Source of the DNA: an uncultured Actinomycetes bacterium
Lineage (GTDB): Bacteria > Actinomycetota > Thermoleophilia > Solirubrobacterales > Solirubrobacteraceae
DNA: 39,400 nucleotides
Assembly (NCBI GenBank): GCA_937888775.1
Contig: CALAQT010000325.1
Span: 1-39,400, forward strand
Direction of reading: 5' to 3'
Shown: piece by piece, positions 23,579 through 30,893 of the stretch
Position numbering within the stretch: the stretch's first letter is position 1
Layout: each line of letters starts with the position of its first letter
The notes under the pieces: model-generated
The model's database searches: none
Seen by the model: the letters and a program-made list of their open reading frames with translations, nothing else
Told to the model about the DNA's origin: nothing
Program-made: the position numbers and the translations under genes

Positions 23579-25117
23579 GTGACCGACGTCGACCACACCC
23601 AGGCCCTGCGCACAGCGCTTGACCGTGCGCTGGCGGGCGGTCCAGAGCGCCACCGTTCCCGGGCGGCGGAGCAGGGCAAGCTCCCGGTGCGCGAGCGCGT
23701 CGGGCGGCTGGTGGATGAAGGCTCGTTCGCCGAGGAGGGGCTGCTGGCCGCGTGGGAGCAGGACGGCCTCGGCGCCGAGGGCGTACTCACCGGGCTGGGG
23801 ACGATCGCGGGGCGGCCCGTGGCGGTGATGGCCAACGACCCCACCGTCAAAGCCGGTTCGTGGGCGCCCAAGACGGTGGAGAAGATCCTCCGCATCCAGG
23901 AGCGCGCGGCGTCGCTGCGCACGCCGCTGGTGTACCTGGTCGACTCGGCCGGCGCGCGGATCGACGAGCAAGTGCAGATGTTCCCCGGCCGGCGCGGCGC
24001 GGGACGGATCTTCTACAACCAGGTGAGGCTGTCGGGCGTGGTGCCCCAGGTGTGCGTGCTGTTCGGGCCCAGCGCCGCGGGAGGGGCCTACATCCCCGCC
24101 TTCTGCGACATCGTGATCATGCGTGACGGCAACGCCTCGATGTACCTCGGCTCGCCGCGGATGGCCGAGATGGTGATCGGTGAGCACGTGACGCTGGAGG
24201 AGATGGGCGGCGCGCGCATGCACACCTCCAAGAGCGGTTGCGGTCACGTCTTGGTCGCCTCAGACGAGGATGGGATCGACTTCGCGCGGCGATATCTGAG
24301 CTACCTGCCGTCGAACTTCAAGCAGGCGCCGCCCGATGCACCCGCGGTGCCGCCCGCGTCGCAGCGACCGATCGCCGAGCTGATCCCGGCCGATGAGAAC
24401 AAGCCGTTTGACATGCGCGAGCTGCTCGCCGGCCTGCTGGACGCCGACTCGCTGCTGGAGATCCACGCGCGCTGGGCCAAGGAGCTGATCGTCGGCTACG
24501 CGCGCCTGGAGGGCCGAGCGATCGGCGTCGTGGCCAACCAGCCCAAGGTCAAGGGCGGGGTCCTGTTCGTGGACTCGGCCGACAAGGCGGCCCGCTTCAT
24601 CTGGTCCTGCAACGCCTTCAACGTTCCGCTGCTGTTCCTCGCCGACGTCCCGGGATTCATGATCGGCACCCAGGTAGAGCGTGAGGGGATCATCCGTCAC
24701 GGCGCCAAGATGATCAGCGCCGTCTCCGAGGCCACCGTGCCCAAGCTGTCGGTGATTGTCCGCAAGGCCTACGGCGCCGGCCTGTACGCGATGGCCGGAC
24801 CGGCGTTCGAGCCGGATTGCTGCCTCGCGCTGCCGAGCGCTTCGATCGCGGTGATGGGGCCTCAGGCGGCCGTCAACGCCGTTTACTACAACCAGCTTCA
24901 GGCGATCGACGATCCCCTCCAGCGCCAGCAGCGCGTCGAGCAGTTGCGCGGCGAATACGCCAAGGACATCGACATCCTGCATCTGGGCTCAGAGCTGGTG
25001 GTCGACGCGGTGATTGAGCCCGACCGGCTGCGCTCCGAGCTCGCGCGCCGCTTTTCGCTCGCAGCGGCCAAACAGCGCGACTGGCCCGCCAAGCACAACC
25101 CGGTCACGCCCGTCTGA
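23579..25117 (+). CDS. Acyl-CoA carboxylase beta subunit (carboxyltransferase)
   Basis: The product is 512 residues, with two carboxyltransferase halves. The first has VDSAGARIDEQVQMFPGRRGAGRIFYNQ and FGPSAAGGAYIPAFCD. The second has VANQPKVKGGVLF, LADVPGFMIGTQVE and RKAYGAGLYAMAG. The GRIFYNQ block and the HMG-CoA lyase next door suggest methylcrotonyl-CoA carboxylation in leucine catabolism. Propionyl-CoA or another acyl-CoA remains possible. The GTG start has an ideal GAGGAGGAG site 8 nt upstream. It belongs to a different lineage from the fab-operon subunit. Confidence 0.88.
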   Translation: MTDVDHTQALRTALDRALAGGPERHRSRAAEQGKLPVRERVGRLVDEGSFAEEGLLAAWEQDGLGAEGVLTGLGTIAGRPVAVMANDPTVKAGSWAPKTVEKILRIQERAASLRTPLVYLVDSAGARIDEQVQMFPGRRGAGRIFYNQVRLSGVVPQVCVLFGPSAAGGAYIPAFCDIVIMRDGNASMYLGSPRMAEMVIGEHVTLEEMGGARMHTSKSGCGHVLVASDEDGIDFARRYLSYLPSNFKQAPPDAPAVPPASQRPIAELIPADENKPFDMRELLAGLLDADSLLEIHARWAKELIVGYARLEGRAIGVVANQPKVKGGVLFVDSADKAARFIWSCNAFNVPLLFLADVPGFMIGTQVEREGIIRHGAKMISAVSEATVPKLSVIVRKAYGAGLYAMAGPAFEPDCCLALPSASIAVMGPQAAVNAVYYNQLQAIDDPLQRQQRVEQLRGEYAKDIDILHLGSELVVDAVIEPDRLRSELARRFSLAAAKQRDWPAKHNPVTPV

Positions 25118-25138
25118 CCGCTGCTTGGGGGCGCGGTC
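25116..25138. terminator. Weak hairpin between convergent genes
   Basis: GACCGC and GCGGTC form a 6-bp stem with an 11-nt loop, starting inside the carboxylase stop codon and lying 22 bp from the converging gene end. There is no T-run, so a terminator role is tentative. Confidence 0.3.
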
Positions 25139-25160
25139 GCCGTTTGCGGTGCGGTGACGG

Positions 25161-26420
25161 TCACTTCGGCGCGTCGTCCTCGTCTGCGGTGCGCTCACGG
25201 CGCCGCCGCGGTCGCCGGCGGGCCGGGGCCGACGCGCGCGCGCCGAGCTTGGCATCGATCGCGTCGACCAGCGCCAGTGCCAGCTCCAGCGTTGCGTCGA
25301 TGCTGCCTGGTTCGATCGCCGGTGGTGTGTCGGCCGCCTGATGGGAGCGCGGGGCCAGGCCGCGCCGATCCAGGCAGCCGATCGTTATCGCGGCCCGGTG
25401 GGCCGCCCGGGCGGGTAACGCCGGAGTCACTCCGCGGCCTCGTACCGCCGTGGCGCCCAGATGCGATTCAGCGGCGGCTACCCGCTGGGCGCAAGCGCGC
25501 AACCAGCGGGAGTAGCGCAACGGCACAAGCGACCCGTCGCTGTCCCACCAACGCGGCCGCCCGGCCCCACAGGCGGCGATGCCCAGCACGACGACGTCTC
25601 TGCGTCCCAGCTCCCGTCGGCGCGCCCGCAGGTGCCGTCGCAGCCCGATCATGCCACCGTCGCCTGCGCCCTGGAGCACGACCTCCACGGCCAGGCGCGG
25701 CGGCGGCGCCACGTCGAGCGCGCGCACGAGCGCGAGCGCGACAGCCACGCCGCTGGCGTTGTCGCCGGCGGCGGCGCCGGGCGCGGCGCTGGCCAGCTCC
25801 AACGTCAGGGCCAGCGCGAGCACGAGCGTCGCGGTGGGGATCAGTTGGGCGATGCCGATCGCCGTGCCGGAGGCGCCGCCGCGGCGCAGGATAGCCGTCA
25901 CGAGCACCCATCCGAGCGCTATCACCAGCCAGCCCGTCCAGCCTGGCGCCGCGCCGATCGTCCAACGGCGTAGTGCGGCGCACGCGCCGCGCGGCCCGTC
26001 GCGATAGACCGCGCCGTTGGGCCCGGCGTCGTAATTGGCGGTCACGATCAAGCGCACGCCGGGACCCGGCCCGGCGGGGCGACTGACCACGTTCTGACTG
26101 GCGCGCTCGGGAGTCAGCCGGCGTCCGAGCGAGATGCCGGTCACCGAGTCGGCAATCACCGAAAGCAGCGCGAGCGCCACCAGCGCGAGGCCCACCACGG
26201 GCGAGGACACCGCGACCAGGCTGCCGGCCAGGCCCAGGGCCATGTGCCAGGCCGCAGCCACCGCCCAGTTGGGGCGACACCAGAACGTTTCGAGCTCGGC
26301 ATCGCGACGGGGGTCCCGCAGCTCGCCGGCCAGCCAGAGGGCCGCTCGTCGCTCGGCGTCGGTCCCGGCCCCACGGCGGTCAAAGCCGGCCAGGGCCGAG
26401 ATGGTGTTTTCCGCGCGCAT
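25161..26420 (-). CDS. M28 peptidase-like membrane protein, catalytic residues missing
   Basis: The product is 419 residues. The order of blocks is that of M28 aminopeptidases, with two membrane-helix pairs inserted (residues about 52-92 and 162-212). The usual metal ligands are largely absent: the His of the HxD motif is N129 (TANYDAG, with D131), D220 is kept (GDNASGVA), the Glu-Glu pair is replaced by G253-D254 (GAGDGGMIG), and H360 is kept (SHQAADTP). It therefore looks like a non-catalytic relative. The C-terminal tail is Arg-rich. It is divergent from the IMPase gene. Function is unknown. Confidence 0.7.
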   Translation of the reverse strand: MRAENTISALAGFDRRGAGTDAERRAALWLAGELRDPRRDAELETFWCRPNWAVAAAWHMALGLAGSLVAVSSPVVGLALVALALLSVIADSVTGISLGRRLTPERASQNVVSRPAGPGPGVRLIVTANYDAGPNGAVYRDGPRGACAALRRWTIGAAPGWTGWLVIALGWVLVTAILRRGGASGTAIGIAQLIPTATLVLALALTLELASAAPGAAAGDNASGVAVALALVRALDVAPPPRLAVEVVLQGAGDGGMIGLRRHLRARRRELGRRDVVVLGIAACGAGRPRWWDSDGSLVPLRYSRWLRACAQRVAAAESHLGATAVRGRGVTPALPARAAHRAAITIGCLDRRGLAPRSHQAADTPPAIEPGSIDATLELALALVDAIDAKLGARASAPARRRPRRRRERTADEDDAPK

Positions 26421-26481
26421 CAGAGTTCGTCAGCGAATGAGATGTGCGTTGAGGGGGTTGAGGACCAAGCGGGGCGGTGCC

Positions 26482-26523
26482 GGCGAGAGCCTGGCAGTAG
26501 AAGCGCTACGACTGGCTCTCGCC
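26482..26523. repeat. 10-bp perfect inverted repeat in a divergent intergenic region
   Basis: GGCGAGAGCC (26482-26491) and GGCTCTCGCC (26514-26523) flank 22 bp that contain an inner GTAG/CTAC pair. The 265-bp gap between the two divergent genes (26421-26685) holds nothing else I can identify. A regulator site is more likely than a terminator, because no gene ends here. Confidence 0.55.
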
Positions 26524-26691
26524 AGCCGCCTGACTCCAGTGCGGCCCATTCTGGCGAGGCTGGATGCCGGCCGCGGCTGGAGCGCATCCGCGCAGGTCAT
26601 TCGTCCGCCTCAACGTGCAGATTATTCCCTGACGGGCCCTTGGCTTGTTTGCGGATGATCCCATGCGGGCTGATCGTGTAGAACGATGGCC

Positions 26692-27477
26692 ATGACCGAC
26701 TCCGAGCACGAGCAGGCGCTGCTCTCCGTCGCGCGGGAGGCAGCCCGCGCCGCCGCGGCCGAGCTGAGCGGACGCTTCGGCCACCGCCAGCGAGGCGTGC
26801 GGGCCAAGAGCGGGCCGACGGACCTTGTCTCCGACGCCGACGTGGCGGCCGAGGGTGCGATCAGGGCCGTGCTGGCCAGGCGGGCCCCCGGCGATGCGAT
26901 CCTGGGCGAGGAGGGGGGAGCCAGCGGCCAGGGGCCGCGACGATGGGTCGTCGATCCACTCGACGGCACGATCAACTTCCTGTTCGGGATTCCCGTGTTC
27001 GCGGTCAGCGTCGCCTGCCAGGACGAGCGCGGCGCGCTGGTCGGAGTCGTCCTTGATCCGATCCGCGACGAGTGCTTCGCTGCCACCAGATCGGGTCCGC
27101 CGACGCTGAACGGTGTGGAGATCGCGGGCTCGCGCCAGGACGTGCTGTCACAGGCGCTGGTCGCGACCGGGTTCGGCTACGACTCCGACGTCCGCGCTCG
27201 GCAGGCTGAGGTGATGGTGCGCGTGCTCCCGCGCGTGCGTGACATCCGTCGCGCCGGCGCCGCGGCGATCGACCTGGCCTGGTGTGCCTGCGGCCGCGTG
27301 GACGCCTACTTCGAGCGAGGCGTCCACTCCTGGGACATCGCGGCCGGGGCGCTGATCGCGCAGCGTGCCGGGCTGACCGTGCGTGAGCTCCAGGCCGAGG
27401 GCGAGGATCCCGCCGGCCTGCTGACCGCGCCGGCGGCGCTGATCGACGAGCTCCAGGCCCTCGTCCTGGGGCGCTAG
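26692..27477 (+). CDS. Inositol monophosphatase-family phosphatase
   Basis: The product is about 261 residues. GEEGG, VVDPLDGTINFLFGIP and WDIAAGALIAQRAG are the three metal-binding motifs of the Mg2+-dependent family. It dephosphorylates inositol phosphate, histidinol phosphate or a related sugar phosphate; sequence alone does not decide. The frame opens at an ATG at 26686. The ATG at 26692 is preferred because TAGAAC (26679-26684) lies 7 nt before it, fitting the leaderless pattern. A tRNA-Leu gene follows 39 bp later. Confidence 0.9.
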   Translation: MTDSEHEQALLSVAREAARAAAAELSGRFGHRQRGVRAKSGPTDLVSDADVAAEGAIRAVLARRAPGDAILGEEGGASGQGPRRWVVDPLDGTINFLFGIPVFAVSVACQDERGALVGVVLDPIRDECFAATRSGPPTLNGVEIAGSRQDVLSQALVATGFGYDSDVRARQAEVMVRVLPRVRDIRRAGAAAIDLAWCACGRVDAYFERGVHSWDIAAGALIAQRAGLTVRELQAEGEDPAGLLTAPAALIDELQALVLGR

Positions 27478-27516
27478 GGCTCGTGGGCGCTGGGGCGAAT
27501 TAGACTTAGCGCTCGC

Positions 27517-27599
27517 GCGGCGGTGGTGGAACGGTAGACACGATGGCCTCAAAAGCCATTGTCCTTCGGGACGTGTGGGTTCGAATCCCACTCGCCGCA
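27517..27599 (+). tRNA. tRNA-Leu (CAA)
   Basis: A type II tRNA with a long variable arm. The acceptor pairs GCGGCGG with TCGCCGC, the anticodon stem ATGGC/GCCAT encloses CTCAAAA (anticodon CAA), and the T arm has GGTTCGAATCC. The discriminator is A. CCA is not encoded. Confidence 0.95.
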
Positions 27600-27682
27600 C
27601 TGGGTGACGACATCCGGGCTCTGGGAAGGGCGGGAAATCCTTGCGTCTGGGCCGCTCGGCGGTTCGGCCGGTGACAGCGCTT

Positions 27683-28243
27683 TCAGGCGGCGGCAGGCTC
27701 AGGCGGTGGTGCTGCGGGAGTGCTCCCGCGGCGCCGGGCCTCTTCGATCGGCACCTCCCGCTCGACGTTCCAGCCCTGCGCGAAGCCGCTCATCGTGAAG
27801 ATGATCAGCGCCAGCTGCACCGGCGCCAGAATCACCGCCACAGTGCCGAGTGCATCGGCGCTCATTCCCGTGCCGCCGAACAGCGACTGCGCCGCCGCAA
27901 AGCCGGTGTGGCTGCGGGCAAACCAGCTCGTCCCGGCCAGGCCGGTGGCGGCGATCACCGCGACGATCAACAGCAGGATTCCCAACGCCGCGGCCAGTGG
28001 CAGCGCTCCGCGCGCCCAGCGCCAGACGTAGAAGGCGCTGACCAAGTACACGATGCACCAGACGAAGTTGATCGGCTTCATCCCGTCGAGCTTGCTCCAG
28101 CCGCCGATCGTCAGGATCAGCATCAGGACGACAGAGGCGAGCAGGAGCAGGACCACGATCAGCCTGGTGAGCTTGCAGACCGCCTTGTCACGGTTGGGAT
28201 GGATGACCGTGTGGCCTGGCGCGAGGTTGCGAACCGGCGGCAC
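27683..28243 (-). CDS. Membrane protein of unknown function
   Basis: The product is 186 residues with about four membrane helices: LTRLIVVLLLLASVVLMLILTIG, INFVWCIVYLVSAFYVW, ALGILLLIVAVIAATGLAG and TVAVILAPVQLALIIFTMSG. It has a short cytoplasmic N-terminus (HPNRDKAVCK) and a Pro/Ala-rich tail. I do not recognise a family. It starts at a GTG with TATGGT 8 nt upstream and no Shine-Dalgarno. It lies between two tRNA-Leu genes on the opposite strand. Confidence 0.75.
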   Translation of the reverse strand: MPPVRNLAPGHTVIHPNRDKAVCKLTRLIVVLLLLASVVLMLILTIGGWSKLDGMKPINFVWCIVYLVSAFYVWRWARGALPLAAALGILLLIVAVIAATGLAGTSWFARSHTGFAAAQSLFGGTGMSADALGTVAVILAPVQLALIIFTMSGFAQGWNVEREVPIEEARRRGSTPAAPPPEPAAA

Positions 28244-28251
28244 GATTACTG

Positions 28252-28257
28252 ACCATA
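28252..28257 (-). promoter_or_regulatory. -10 element for the membrane-protein gene
   Basis: TATGGT on the minus strand, 8 nt before the GTG at 28243, with no ribosome binding site. Confidence 0.4.
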
Positions 28258-28335
28258 CATTCTGACTGGGCTGCGTGCAGCAGTTTTCGGTCAGATGTGA
28301 GCGCGGCCTAGAATCGTGCGACGCTCAGCGCCTCG

Positions 28336-28418
28336 GCGGGCGTGGCGAAATTGGTAGACGCGCCGGCTTTAGGTGCCGGTGGGCTTAGCTCTTGGGGGTT
28401 CGAGTCCCTCCGCCCGCA
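28336..28418 (+). tRNA. tRNA-Leu (TAG)
   Basis: A type II tRNA. The acceptor pairs GCGGGCG with CGCCCGC, the anticodon stem CCGGC/GCCGG encloses TTTAGGT (anticodon TAG), a long variable arm follows, and the T loop is GGTTCGAGTCC. The discriminator is A. Confidence 0.95.
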
Positions 28419-28510
28419 TTGTGCAGTCAGGACCCAGGACCCGTAGGAACATTACGTTCGTATACGGTGCGGGCGGCTCAAAGCTCTTGCGGGTACGATC
28501 GCCAGAGCAG

Positions 28511-28582
28511 AGGGGAGTGAGTTAACGGTTATGCGCGCGGTCTCCAAAACCGTGAATCCGGGTTCGAATCCCGGCTCCCCTG
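28511..28582 (+). tRNA. tRNA-Trp (CCA) with an unusual D arm
   Basis: The acceptor AGGGGAG/CTCCCCT and T stem CCGGG/CCCGG are perfect, and the anticodon loop CTCCAAA gives CCA. The D arm (AGTTAACGGTTATGCG) keeps the GG of the loop but cannot form the normal four base pairs in either register I tried. It may be a functional but divergent tRNA-Trp, or a decaying copy. Confidence 0.85.
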
Positions 28583-28654
28583 CTAGGTGCTCCCCACACC
28601 AAATACGATCCCATTCGAGCGCACGAGCTTGCGCTCGGGCGGGCCGGCCGCTCA

Positions 28655-28750
28655 GCATCCGGCCTCGCCGAATTGGCCGGCGCCCGAGTCATCCGGCTGT
28701 CGGCATCCGACCTCGCCGGATCGGGCCGCGCTCGCGTCATCCGGCTTGGC
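28655..28750. repeat. Two diverged copies of a 48-bp tandem repeat
   Basis: GCATCCGGCCTCGCCG at 28655 recurs as GCATCCGACCTCGCCG at 28703, and GAGTCATCCGGCT recurs as GCGTCATCCGGCT, always 48 bp apart. It occupies most of the 286-bp gap between tRNA-Trp and yjbQ. No gene is convincing there. Confidence 0.65.
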
Positions 28751-28868
28751 GGCGCCTGGCTGTGTCGTCGGAGGCTCATGCAGCGCTGCTGCACCTCGCC
28801 TGCGTCCTCGCCAGGCATCCACCAGCAACCACTCTCGTTGGGACCGTACTTATGGCGGGAAGCACTGA

Positions 28869-29330
28869 GTGAGATCCCACACCGTCTACCGGACCTTCAA
28901 CACCCAGCAGCGCCGCGAGTTCGTCCGGATCACGGAGGACGTCGCGGCCGCCGCGGAGCAGGCCGGGGTCCAGGAGGGCATGGCGCTGGTCTGCGCGATG
29001 CACATCACCGCGGGCGTGTGGATCAACGACGACGAGCCCGGCATCCAGGCCGATGCGCTGGAGTGGCTGGACAAGCTCGCGCCCCCCAGTTGGCGAGAGC
29101 CCGACGGTGACGTGGCGCGAGCCCTGCTGCCCAATCCCGGCGACTACCGCCACCACCGGGGCGGCGAAGACAATGGCGACGCGCACCTCAAGAACCTGCT
29201 CGTCCACCACCAGGTGATCGTGCCGATCACCGACGGGCGGCTGGACCTCGGTCCCTGGCAGCAGATCTTCTACTGCGAGTTTGATGGCCGGCGACCCAAG
29301 CGCCTGGTGATCAAGGTGCTGGGGGAGTAG
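28869..29330 (+). CDS. yjbQ: YjbQ-family protein (UPF0047)
   Basis: The product is 153 residues. [58 protein letters not shown] and [16 protein letters not shown] are the conserved YjbQ blocks, including the His and Asp of the presumed active site. The family is linked to weak thiamine-phosphate synthase activity, but its main role is unsettled. It starts at a GTG with GGGAAG upstream. GGGGGAG inside its last codons serves the next gene. Confidence 0.85.
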   Translation: MRSHTVYRTFNTQQRREFVRITEDVAAAAEQAGVQEGMALVCAMHITAGVWINDDEPGIQADALEWLDKLAPPSWREPDGDVARALLPNPGDYRHHRGGEDNGDAHLKNLLVHHQVIVPITDGRLDLGPWQQIFYCEFDGRRPKRLVIKVLGE

Positions 29331-29333
29331 GCC

Positions 29334-30167
29334 CTGGCGGCGTCAGAGGTCTTCGCACCGGACGCGCTGGAGGGGCACGTGGCGCTGGTCACCGGCGGCG
29401 GTACCAACCTCGGCAAGGCGGCTGCGCTGGAGCTCGTCCGCTGCGGCGCGTCGGTGGTGATCGCCGGCCGGCGCGCCGACGTGCTGGAGCAGGCCGCAGC
29501 GGAGATCGGTGAGCGCTGCTCATGGATCGCGGGCGACATCCGGCAGCCGGCTCAAGCCAAGGCTCTGGTTCAGGCTGCGCTGGAGCGGCACGGTCGCCTC
29601 GACCTGCTGCTCAACAACGCCGGCGGGCAGTACTTTGTGCCGGCCGAAGCGATCACCGCCAAGGGCTGGAACGCGGTCCAGCGGCTGAACGTTGGCGGAA
29701 CGCTGGCGATGTGCCACACGGCCTACGAGCTGGCGATGCGTCCGGCCGGAAGGGGCACGATCGTCAACACGACCGTTTCCCCGCATCACGGCATGCCGGC
29801 GATGGCCCACACCGGCGCGGCGCGGGCGGCGGTCGAGGCGTTCACGATCGAGCTCGCCGACGCCTGGCGGGGCGATGGCGTCGCGCTGGTCGCTGTTGCG
29901 CTCGGGCGCCTGGCGACCGAGTCGCTGCGCAAGTACCCGGCCGAGCTGTGGCGTCGCGCGGCCGCCAGCGTTCCGCTCCAGCGACTGGGTGAGGTGGAGG
30001 AGTATGGCTGGCTGGTGGCGCTGCTGGCCTCCCCGCTGGGCGCCGCGCTCTCCGGCTCGGTCGTCACGCTCGACGGTGCCCTGGACAACTGGTTCGGGCC
30101 GTGGCCTCCGGCGGAGCTGATCCGCGACGGACAGGTGCCCACCGAGGAGCGCCGGCCGGCGGGCTGA
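29334..30167 (+). CDS. SDR-family enoyl-CoA reductase-like protein, probable CTG start
   Basis: The product is about 277 residues. The cofactor motif is TGGGTNLGKAAA, followed by NNAGGQYF. In place of Tyr-x3-Lys it has HTGAARAAV, the pattern of peroxisomal 2-enoyl-CoA reductase (PECR)-like SDRs. The first ATG or GTG (29379) would cut off the usual SDR lead-in (VFAPDALEG). The frame is open back to the yjbQ stop, and a strong GGGGGAG (29321-29327) stands 6 nt before a CTG at 29334. I therefore place the start at that CTG. It is coupled to yjbQ, 3 bp after its stop. It may act on fatty enoyl-CoA. Confidence 0.8.
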   Translation: MAASEVFAPDALEGHVALVTGGGTNLGKAAALELVRCGASVVIAGRRADVLEQAAAEIGERCSWIAGDIRQPAQAKALVQAALERHGRLDLLLNNAGGQYFVPAEAITAKGWNAVQRLNVGGTLAMCHTAYELAMRPAGRGTIVNTTVSPHHGMPAMAHTGAARAAVEAFTIELADAWRGDGVALVAVALGRLATESLRKYPAELWRRAAASVPLQRLGEVEEYGWLVALLASPLGAALSGSVVTLDGALDNWFGPWPPAELIRDGQVPTEERRPAG

Positions 30168-30200
30168 GCGCGGGCGCCCCGGCTACCATCCCAGCTACCT

Positions 30201-30271
30201 GCGGGCGAAGTGTTGTGGTTGCACAGAAGCCTTCCAAGCTTCTAGGGCGGGTTCGATTCCCGTCGCCCGCT
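30201..30271 (+). tRNA. tRNA-Gly (TCC)
   Basis: The acceptor GCGGGCG/CGCCCGC, D stem GTGT/GCAC, anticodon stem GAAGC/GCTTC with loop CTTCCAA (anticodon TCC) and T loop GGTTCGATTCC all fit. The discriminator is T. Confidence 0.95.
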
Positions 30272-30359
30272 CTGCGGACGGGTCCGTTGGGGTCGGCATT
30301 TGTCCAGCGTATGCCGGGAGGGGCACCACCGTCTCGGCCCGGTTATGATCGGTGGACCA

Positions 30360-30433
30360 CGGGGAGTGGCGCAGTCTGGTAGCGCACCCGGCTGGGGGCC
30401 GGGCGGTCGCAGGTTCAAATCCTGTCTCCCCGA
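30360..30433 (+). tRNA. tRNA-Pro (GGG), left border of the accessory region
   Basis: The acceptor CGGGGAG/CTCCCCG, anticodon stem CCCGG/CCGGG with loop CTGGGGG (anticodon GGG) and T loop GGTTCAAATCC all fit. The discriminator is A. Gene content changes from housekeeping to mobile right after its 3' end, so it is a likely integration site. No second copy of its 3' end lies in this window. Confidence 0.95.
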
Positions 30434-30438
30434 TACGA

Positions 30439-30465
30439 GAAAAGCCTGCAAATCGACCGCTTTTC
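30439..30465. terminator. Hairpin after tRNA-Pro
   Basis: GAAAAGC (30439-30445) pairs with GCTTTTC (30459-30465) across a 13-nt loop, 6 bp after the tRNA end. It could terminate the tRNA transcript or form part of an attachment region. Confidence 0.4.
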
Positions 30466-30494
30466 GAGTTGCGCGCGACTCTCAGGAGCCCGTC

Positions 30495-30514
30495 ACGGGG
30501 AACCAACGGGGAAC
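30495..30514. repeat. Direct repeat near the tRNA-Pro end
   Basis: ACGGGGAAC occurs twice, 11 bp apart (30495-30503 and 30506-30514). Short direct repeats close to a tRNA attachment site often bind integrase arms; here that is only suggestive. Confidence 0.45.
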
Positions 30515-30665
30515 AAACTTTCGCGGAAGTTGCGGAACAGGCGCGCGATACGTTCGCGCGCGCCTCGGAGTTCTGAAGCCGGCGTTTCGACGTTTCGCCT
30601 CATCTGCTTGGGCGTACGCGACAGGGGGACGCCCGGGCCCCACTACCAACGGCAAGAGTTGGTGG

Positions 30666-30893
30666 TTAAGCCCGCCGGCGCAGCGGAACGGGGCGCGGTG
30701 GCGTCGCGGGCATCGCCGAGGTGCTCTCGGCCTCGAGGCCACACAGCCAGGCTTCGACGGCCGATTCGCGAAAGCGCTGGTAGCGCCCGAGCCGGACGTG
30801 TGGAATCCGGCCCGCGCGGGCTTGAGCCCAGACCCATTGAGTCTTCACGCCGAGCCGCTCGGCGATCTCCTCCGCGGTCAGCAGTCGGTCCAT
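30666..30893 (-). CDS. AlpA/excisionase-type helix-turn-helix protein
   Basis: The product is 75 residues: MDRLLTAEEIAERLGVKT, then WVWAQARAGRIPHVRLGRYQRFRESAVEAWL. This is the MerR-like HTH_17 fold of excisionases and AlpA-type regulators, found on integrated elements. The frame is open far upstream, but the fold begins at this ATG. A short hairpin (ACCAAC/GTTGGT) lies directly after the TAA stop. It sits 230 bp from tRNA-Pro and no integrase lies beside it, so it may be a leftover of a decayed element. Confidence 0.75.
   Translation of the reverse strand: MDRLLTAEEIAERLGVKTQWVWAQARAGRIPHVRLGRYQRFRESAVEAWLCGLEAESTSAMPATPPRPVPLRRRA

Noticed and set aside
28673..29110. Plus-strand open frame over the 48-bp repeat and yjbQ
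   Set aside because: It runs through yjbQ in another frame. The repeat gives it some periodicity but no protein character.
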